Source of the DNA: Mikania micrantha
Taxonomy: Eukaryota > Streptophyta > Magnoliopsida > Asterales > Asteraceae
Direction of reading: 5' to 3'
Assembly: GCA_009363875.1 (NCBI GenBank)
Contig: CM018680.1
Location: forward strand, 63,399,279 to 63,463,278
Length of the DNA stretch: 64,000 bases
This document shows, one piece after another, positions 57,818 through 64,000 of the stretch; positions within the stretch are counted from its first letter, which is position 1, and each line of letters begins with the position of its first letter. A program made the translations under genes and the position numbers. The notes under the pieces are model-generated. The model saw only the letters and a program-made list of their open reading frames with translations. It was not told the DNA's origin and did no database searches.

Positions 57818-58669
57818 TGTAAGATCAAAAGGCTCATGCTTCCCAAAACAATAACTCCCTTAGTCCCCACCAATCTCCCAAGAAGTCCAAAGAATCCATT
57901 GGAAAGATAGAGTTATTCTTCAGAAGCCATTAACGAAGTTATAATTAACTTTCGAAATACTAATTACTTCTAAAAGATAACTCCGTCCTTCCAAAAACAA
58001 GACACAAGACGAAGCTTTTGAAAATGGCAATACATTACATGCCTTAATGATCTGGTCTTCTGAAGATTAAACCATGTTGCAAGTCTCAATAAGTTCGAAA
58101 ACCGGTGTCTTACAAAGGTCTTCCGATTATGAAAAAACTTAGAGATTGCTCAACAATCTCCGATACAACGACTTTCAACTGTTGACGATGCTTTCCTCTT
58201 AAAGAAATGTTCAGAGGTGCTTTCTAAGGATCAAATCAGAAGACATTCTTGTGTTTCTAAATTGTAGTCTAGGTTATTAATGTAAAAGTCAATAGAATCT
58301 TTTGTATTAATTGTAATTAATATGGCTTTGCCTCTCAAGTCATAGCAGGATGCTAGATTTGGCATTATTTTGTTTCTAGTTTTTGTCTCGCTTTGTATCC
58401 CTGCGAGGATATAAATGTAGCTTATAGTATACAATCTTTCACTTGGATGTTGTAACTTAGAAAGCAATAGAGAGTTTTCTACCTAAGAGTCCTGTACACT
58501 TTGTAGTTGAAAGAAATATATATTGAGCTTGAGCTTGAAGTATCTCTAAGTTTAAATGATCTTTATTGCTATTGTGTTTGAGAGAGACTTGATAGAGTAT
58601 TCTGTATCTGTCAATTCATTAGATGAAATCTTTCGAAGAGTTGAGTAGATTTGACAACCCGATCCTATA
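57818..58669 (+). repeat. copia-type solo LTR 2 with target duplication CTATT
   Basis: CTATT stands directly before (57813-57817) and after (58670-58674). Ends TGTAAGATC... and ...GATCCTATA, complementary apart from a terminal C-to-T and one further base. No interior remains, so it is a solo LTR left by LTR-LTR recombination. It contains CTTCAGAAG and CTTCTGAAG words. Confidence 0.9.
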
Positions 58670-58674
58670 CTATT

Positions 58675-60054
58675 TCATTTTGGACTAACACTTAGGAGCT
58701 GCATCTGTAATAGCGAACACATTAGCTCTTTTTGTGAATTTGGACGCTCAAAGACAAGTCAACATTGGGAATCTCCATTTCATCCCACATAATTGTTTGC
58801 TTAACTATATGTTTTTATTGAAGCTAGTTCATTCACACCGCCAATAGAATTTTATAAATGTTAACCCACTTTGTAGTTTCATTTAGACTGACTATTAAAA
58901 ATCGTTTAGGTCCTACAGACTTGGGTCCTTAGGTTGCTTCACAATTTTCTGATCACATTTTAGGCTTGGTGTTGATGAGATAGTTGACATGCAGATTCCT
59001 GTTTCCAAACCCATGACTCACATGGTCTCAAATATTCAGATGGGTCATGACATTACCTAATGTCTCGATTCAACAACATTAATCATTTATAATAACATGA
59101 CATCATGATCATGCTTGTTTATATTGAAGTCCTCAGATTATGCCGATAATCCAATTTTGCGCAATAACTTGGCTTCTACGAAGATTATAGTTTCTCCCGA
59201 TCGTCTAGTTTATACCAAAATTCCATTTCTATAGACGAGTCAGTTTCTACTATTGAAAGCCATTTACGTTGATATACTTTTGCACATCAGAATTCTTGTT
59301 GGTTAGGGTTAATGACCATACCTTGATCATCTGTGAGATTGATTCAGTTTATTTCACAAGCAAAGATTCACTTCTTTCGTGTGATCAACTTTTTTTATTA
59401 GCATTGTGATCCATCCTCGATCCTACAATCTCCTTCATTATATATATCCCAAACACAAGTGATTTATTCATTTTTTTGATTCCACAAAGCTTCTCTAGTT
59501 TGTCCATCCATTAGATTCTATAATTTGTGTAGTTTAATTGATTGAACCATGCATGAATATATTACCTTTTATGAATTTTTGTCCATAAAATTTGGCATTT
59601 ACGTACCGTTCTTATGAATTGTTCTATGGATAACTAGAGTTGATAGTTAGGCTGATCATAACATGGAACGACTCATTAATTACCTTAACCATGAATATAT
59701 TTTCTAAGAACCACAAAAAGCATAGCCATTAAAAAGTTATTTTCTATGGTTGTTTTTCATTTCTAAAATTTTCAAAAATTTTCCCTTCACAATACGATAG
59801 AAATAACTTATGCAACATTGCATCCCTTGTTATTGTATTTCTGGCGAAATTTACCCACTGAAGAAACCACTCATTTTCCTTCTCTTGTATTTCATAATCT
59901 TTAACAATAAGTCCCATCTTCAATCTTATTATTTGTCAAACGAACACCATATTCAATCTTAACATATGATATACAAAACCAAGGAAAATCAATCTTCTTC
60001 AGATCAATTCAAACAATTATTATAAAAGCTTACTCTGCAATCTTACTGACATGT
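58675..60054. other. AT-rich region, no gene seen
   Basis: Nothing coding or structured could be supported over about 1.4 kb. It has short AT runs and no repeats shared with the elements described. Confidence 0.5.
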
Positions 60055-60059
60055 GTTAT

Positions 60060-60816
60060 TGTTGGTTCGGGTTAATGCACTTTGCCAAACACTTAGATTG
60101 GTTATCTTTTACAAGATTGATAGATGCAAAATTTCTATCAATCTTCTTATCTTCCCAATGAACAATAAATGTTTAATAACAAAAGAATTACTTCAAGCTC
60201 AAAGTATATTTCACTCAAATGCCAAGTGTACACGATTGTAATCACAAGCACACGTTCTAAGTTACAAGTAAACGTTTTTATACTAAGAGCTACAACTGTA
60301 TCATTAGGGATACAAAGCTGGAAAAAATACGATAAACAAATGAATGCTAAAACTAAGTATATTATTATAACCTGGCATGCCAAGTTATATGAATTATAGT
60401 TAATACAAATAACTTCTTTGACTTTTATATTAATAACCTACACTACAAAAGACATTGATGTAAAGTGTCTTCTAAAGATAATTCTTTGATGATAATGTCT
60501 TCTGATTTAGTGTTGATGATGGAAAACAGTTTTAAGCCTTTCTTGAATAAAACAGACATCGGCAGAAGAATCTTATCGGAAGTTTTGTATCGGAAGCTGC
60601 AATGTTGAGCATCATTTTGGAAGTTTTGCGTTTCTTAATTGAAGATACATGGTTATCTTTTGGATGTATACAGTCTTCCGTAGATCTAACATATCTTTCG
60701 AAAGATTGATTACTTCTTAAGGATAACCTTATCCTTCCTATGCTCATATTGGACTTTTGGGAATGAGGCCAGTGACTTTAGACTATTTTGGAAAGAACCA
60801 ACCTTTAGATCTTACA
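60060..60816 (-). repeat. copia-type solo LTR 3, inverted
   Basis: Minus-strand relative of solo LTR 2: it starts TGTAAGATCTAAAGG in its own sense and ends CCCGAACCAACA. GTTAT before (60055-60059) and ATTAT after (60817-60821) form a target duplication with one mismatch. Contains TCGGAAG words. Confidence 0.82.
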
Positions 60817-60821
60817 ATTAT

Positions 60822-61454
60822 GTTAGGTATCACATACACACACAGTGATACACTTGAAAAAGTAGTAAATCAACATAAGAGTATTAACTTGGTTCGGTTA
60901 TTATGACATATGTGTACAAGGAGTAACTAGAGTTTCTATTATTATTTGGTGCCTAAAGAATTTGAAGTACATATTGCAATATCAGAGGGAGATACACATA
61001 GGTTTCTTAGTTTAACAAACAAGCTAAGTTTAACCAGTGTGACAGCCCATATGGTTAGCTAGCTATAAGCCTCTACACATAACATGTTAGTTTATATATA
61101 GGAGAAAATTATCACACACGTATATATTAAAACAATACATGCATATTATTCATACTTTTATTTTTAGTGTTAACAAAAAAATTACTTAATTATGATGAAA
61201 TAAAAGTGAAAAAATAATGGTATGATACATTCCCTATATGTTTAATGTTATGTGTTTGCAAATCAAATGAAATTGAAAAATATACATAGTGATCGTGCTT
61301 CTATTTTACAATGTTAAACAAATTCCTTAATGATAATGAAATGAAAGTGAGAAAGGAATGACATGATCCTTTCCCTACTATATTTTACTATACGTGTTTG
61401 CAAATAAAATGAAATTAAAGCAGACATTTTGATCCTTTTAGAATGTGACTACAG
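60822..61454. other. AT-rich region with an imperfect tandem duplication
   Basis: Two similar units of about 110 bp (about 61161-61270 and 61303-61405) share GTTAAACAAA-like, GATGAAATAAAAGTGA-like and GTGTTTGCAAAT words. Otherwise nothing recognised. It directly precedes the first recognisable SCPL exon, and earlier exons were not found here. Confidence 0.55.
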
Positions 61455-63226
61455 CTACAAATAAATGAGCGAACATGGAAGTTGTACAACAAGCCCTCAA
61501 TGTTCAACAAGTATGTAATCAGGTCCTTTTTGTAGTAAAGATTACATGTACTTTAGCTATCATTGCATCTCATTCCATAAATTTAATTATAGGGAATGAT
61601 TGGAAAGTTTGAGGAAAACAACTACACCTTACATTACTACCAAGGATTGAATGACACAATGCTTATGACATGTTTAGTAGTTACTCATATCATAAGAAAC
61701 TTTCTGCTAAAAGTTGTCGAGCTTTGATCTTCAGGTAATGTACATACACCCTCAATCGATATTCTCAAACGTGATACAAGTAGTGGCAGACCCAAAAAAT
61801 TTTTTCATGGGGGGCGAACATGTTTTTAAGGTCATTTGAGGATCGTTATATAATATTTTTTTGTCCTTATGTTCATATCGGGCTAGGTCGAATTGGGTCG
61901 AATCATGTTAAAAAAACAATCAAACTAAATTTCATATACAAAACATACTAATAATATAATACATCTAAAGTGTTCTTATGCCTGGCAAAATAGACGGGCT
62001 GGGTTGTGTAAGGGTTCAAAACTGGCACAGGTAATTAGGATGAGTTTTAAGCAAAATCATTTTGAGTTTAAATGAGTCACATTAAAAAACATCAATTTCG
62101 TTCAATTTAAAATTAATTGTAACTAAACAAATAATTAATTTGAATAATTTCTAGTTATTTCTAATCAAATATGTTATTTATTATTTTTATCCATTTGAAT
62201 CCATTATATTCACATAGTTTTTATGTTACGTGCCCATTTTGGCCCACATTGTGTTAAGGTGTTCCACATCTCAACTCATTCTATATTATAATGTTACTCA
62301 TTTAATCTTAAAATACAATAATTGTTTCCCAATCTACACATGTATCTTGTTATGAGTTAAAATTGTTTAGCCTGGTTGTTTTCTACGGGGTTTTATTTAT
62401 TAAAATATATTAAAAACAACATTTATGGTGACTTTTCTAAGTAATTATTTCTCAAAAAATAAGTATAACTGTAACTTATATTCTCATCACAAGTTCGATT
62501 ATGAAAATTTTAGGGGGACGATTGCATATATTAAGTGGTACACCACTGGATACAAGTTTACTTAATTACATTATATATATGCATGTGATTAAATATGAAC
62601 GTAATTTCGTTGTATTCATTGGATTAAATATGTATTTTTTGATCGATAGTGGGGATCATGATTTAACATTTCCATATGTTGGCGTTGAGCAATGGATATC
62701 TTCTTTGAATCTTAAAGTTGAAGCACCATGGGAACCGTTCTACGTTGATAATCAAGTCGGAGGGTGAGATAGGGTTCTATGCACTAATCAAAGAAATATA
62801 TGCATTATTATAACTTGTTCCATATGAACGTTCTTGAGTGATTAATTATTTTAATTAAGGTTTTAAAATTGGGGTTATTCCATTTTCCTATGCAGATATC
62901 TAACAAAATACGTGCTAAATAATTATACCTTGTCATATGCTACGATAAAGGTGAGAAACAAAACAACCATCATATTTTGCTCTATTGAGTTAATGTAATA
63001 TTTTTTTGTTAGTTTTAAAAACACTCACGTATGAAAGTGAAATTATGCATATTATGTTGCAATTCTTGAAATTTTGTTCTGTATAATGTAGTATATGGTG
63101 CATAAAGAATGTTATAATGCAATCGAACATTTACAGGGATCAGGACATGTAGTTGACATTTACAAGCCTAAAGAAGCTTTTGTACAAAGCTGGTTTTCTT
63201 CGCAAGCCCTTTCAAGAGATTCTTAA
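61455..63226 (+). pseudogene. 3' part of a serine carboxypeptidase-like (SCPL) gene, disabled
   Basis: Five exons by GT-AG signals and in-frame joins: 61455-61510 (ANMEVVQQALNVQQ), 61593-61734 (GMIGKFEENNYTLHYY ... YHKKLSAKSCRALIF), 62650-62763 (SGDHDLTFPYVGVEQW), 62896-62950 (YLTKYVLNNYTLSYATIK), 63137-63226 (GSGHVVDIYKPKEAF to the stop). These match the C-terminal third of plant SCPL proteins (peptidase S10; many are vacuolar hydrolases or acyltransferases), including the catalytic Asp in SGDHD and the His in GSGH. The catalytic Ser part is absent. A TGA stands where Trp is usual (61466-61468), and exon 2 changes frame near 61658. So it is a decayed, 5'-truncated copy. The 915-bp intron holds a repeat-like insert starting GTGGCAGACCC. 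Confidence 0.85.
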
Positions 63227-64000
63227 TTAGTTGTCCGCTCAGCTAATTATTGTATCCATCATTACTGTAGTCATGTTCTGTATTGTATTTCGATCGGTTC
63301 TTGTGTGTTGGTTCATCTAGCTCAATTGGTGTCTTCTCCTAAGACTCCATCATATGTGTTTCTACTAGAAGTTCTTTTCTAATTAGCTATGCTTGCAAAA
63401 AGAGTGTTGAAAGTTATGCATAGGTGTTGAGAACTATAAACGCTAGTATCAAAACAAATGAACTTCGTGAACATTATACAATGCTAGAAAACTCAACAAG
63501 CAGTGCACAAGCCGTATCATTCTTGCCAACGTACATTCTAGATCCATTTTTTTTATAAGGGAGAATGTGCGCTCTCTCTCCCTCCCTCCGGCCCTCCCTC
63601 CCTCACACTTATACAACACCATATATGCAACACATATTATACTTTTAGAAAATAGATTATTATTTTATTACTTAAGCATTAAAATGTAAGAAATTTAAAT
63701 AATATTTCCTATTAAAAATCATTTATAATTTCTAAATTTTTATTATTGATTATTTATTATTTTTTATTCAATCTATATAATACACGGCGTAATAATCTCA
63801 CCCGCTAATTAATAAGAAAGTATACTTCAATAAAGTAATTTTTTAGGTTTTTAAAAAGATAAAGCTTGAGTTTTCAGTTAATAATATATGCATACATAAG
63901 TGCCCGCAAGTAATCATAAAGTTTTACTTATTAATCAAAGTGCCCGAAAGTAATCACACTAGAAGGAAAACCACATGTAGCGACGAAAAATGTTGTCCCA
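63227..64000. other. downstream AT-rich sequence, no gene seen
   Basis: A CT-rich tract at about 63570-63605 and AT-rich sequence follow the SCPL stop. GTGCCCGMAAGTAATCA-like words occur twice near 63900 and 63940. No open frame or RNA gene could be supported. Confidence 0.5.

Noticed and set aside
62501..62767. Single 88-codon gene starting at 62501
   Set aside because: Its first half is intron; the SCPL similarity starts only at the splice acceptor before 62650.

Overview
This window looks like repeat-rich nuclear DNA of a flowering plant. Nearly everything between positions 1 and about 55,800 is LTR retrotransposon sequence nested inside other LTR retrotransposons: Ty3/gypsy elements of chromovirus (Tekay-like) and Athila-like type, and two Ty1/copia elements. 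The only trace of a host gene is the 3' part of a serine carboxypeptidase-like (SCPL) gene near the right edge, with plant-type introns and several disabling changes. The protein style and the long-LTR Tekay elements would fit an Asteraceae genome, but this is an impression and not a demonstrated assignment.

Layout. (1) 1-4527: copia element C1, minus strand, its 3' half outside the window; it sits inside the 5' LTR of element X. (2) 4528-27013: plus-strand Tekay-like element X. It runs from the end of the interrupted 5' LTR (to 5478) through decayed gag-pol (5654-10240), and its X-type 3' LTR remnant is 24046-27013. Between gag-pol and that remnant lies a second Tekay-like unit, Y, bounded by two near-identical 3.3-kb LTRs, A (10275-13594) and B (20717-24045). 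Y has its own decayed gag-pol (15127-19554) and, unusually, a 1.1-kb piece of a different LTR (19589-20705) just before LTR B. (3) 27014-32648: minus-strand element Z (Tekay-like gag and protease fragment, an extra upstream ORF, 2.9-kb 5' LTR), cut by X on its left. (4) 32649-55800: an old minus-strand Athila-like element T, whose integrase is cut by Z. T is also interrupted by copia element C2 (34421-44559, target duplication GAAAC/GAAAA) and by an internally deleted Tekay-like element W (45888-52948, perfect target duplication CATAC) with a 4.7-kb LTR. (5) 55801-61000: three related copia-type solo LTRs and one non-autonomous DNA transposon with about 150-bp terminal inverted repeats and a 10-bp target duplication. 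(6) 61455-63226: the SCPL pseudogene. (7) 63227-64000: AT-rich sequence with nothing recognisable.

Reading the nesting gives an order of events: T first, then Z, C2 and W into T, X into Z, C1 into X, with Y's position in X's 3' LTR only partly resolved. None of the coding regions can make a complete polyprotein as read here. Most stops look like C-to-T decay of methylated DNA, with some frameshifts and short deletions.

The most unusual signal is not coding. In four LTRs of three Tekay-like sequence types (A/B, the fragment at 19589-20705, and W), the U3 region carries two hairpins. Each has the same 8-nt loop GTGACGAT in element sense; the two loops are always 102-104 bp apart; and the stems differ in sequence between families but keep pairing. 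A second recurrent module, around GCCCTATATATA, is also framed by arms that change together. Both look like conserved structure rather than conserved sequence. I know of no description of them, but I could not search.
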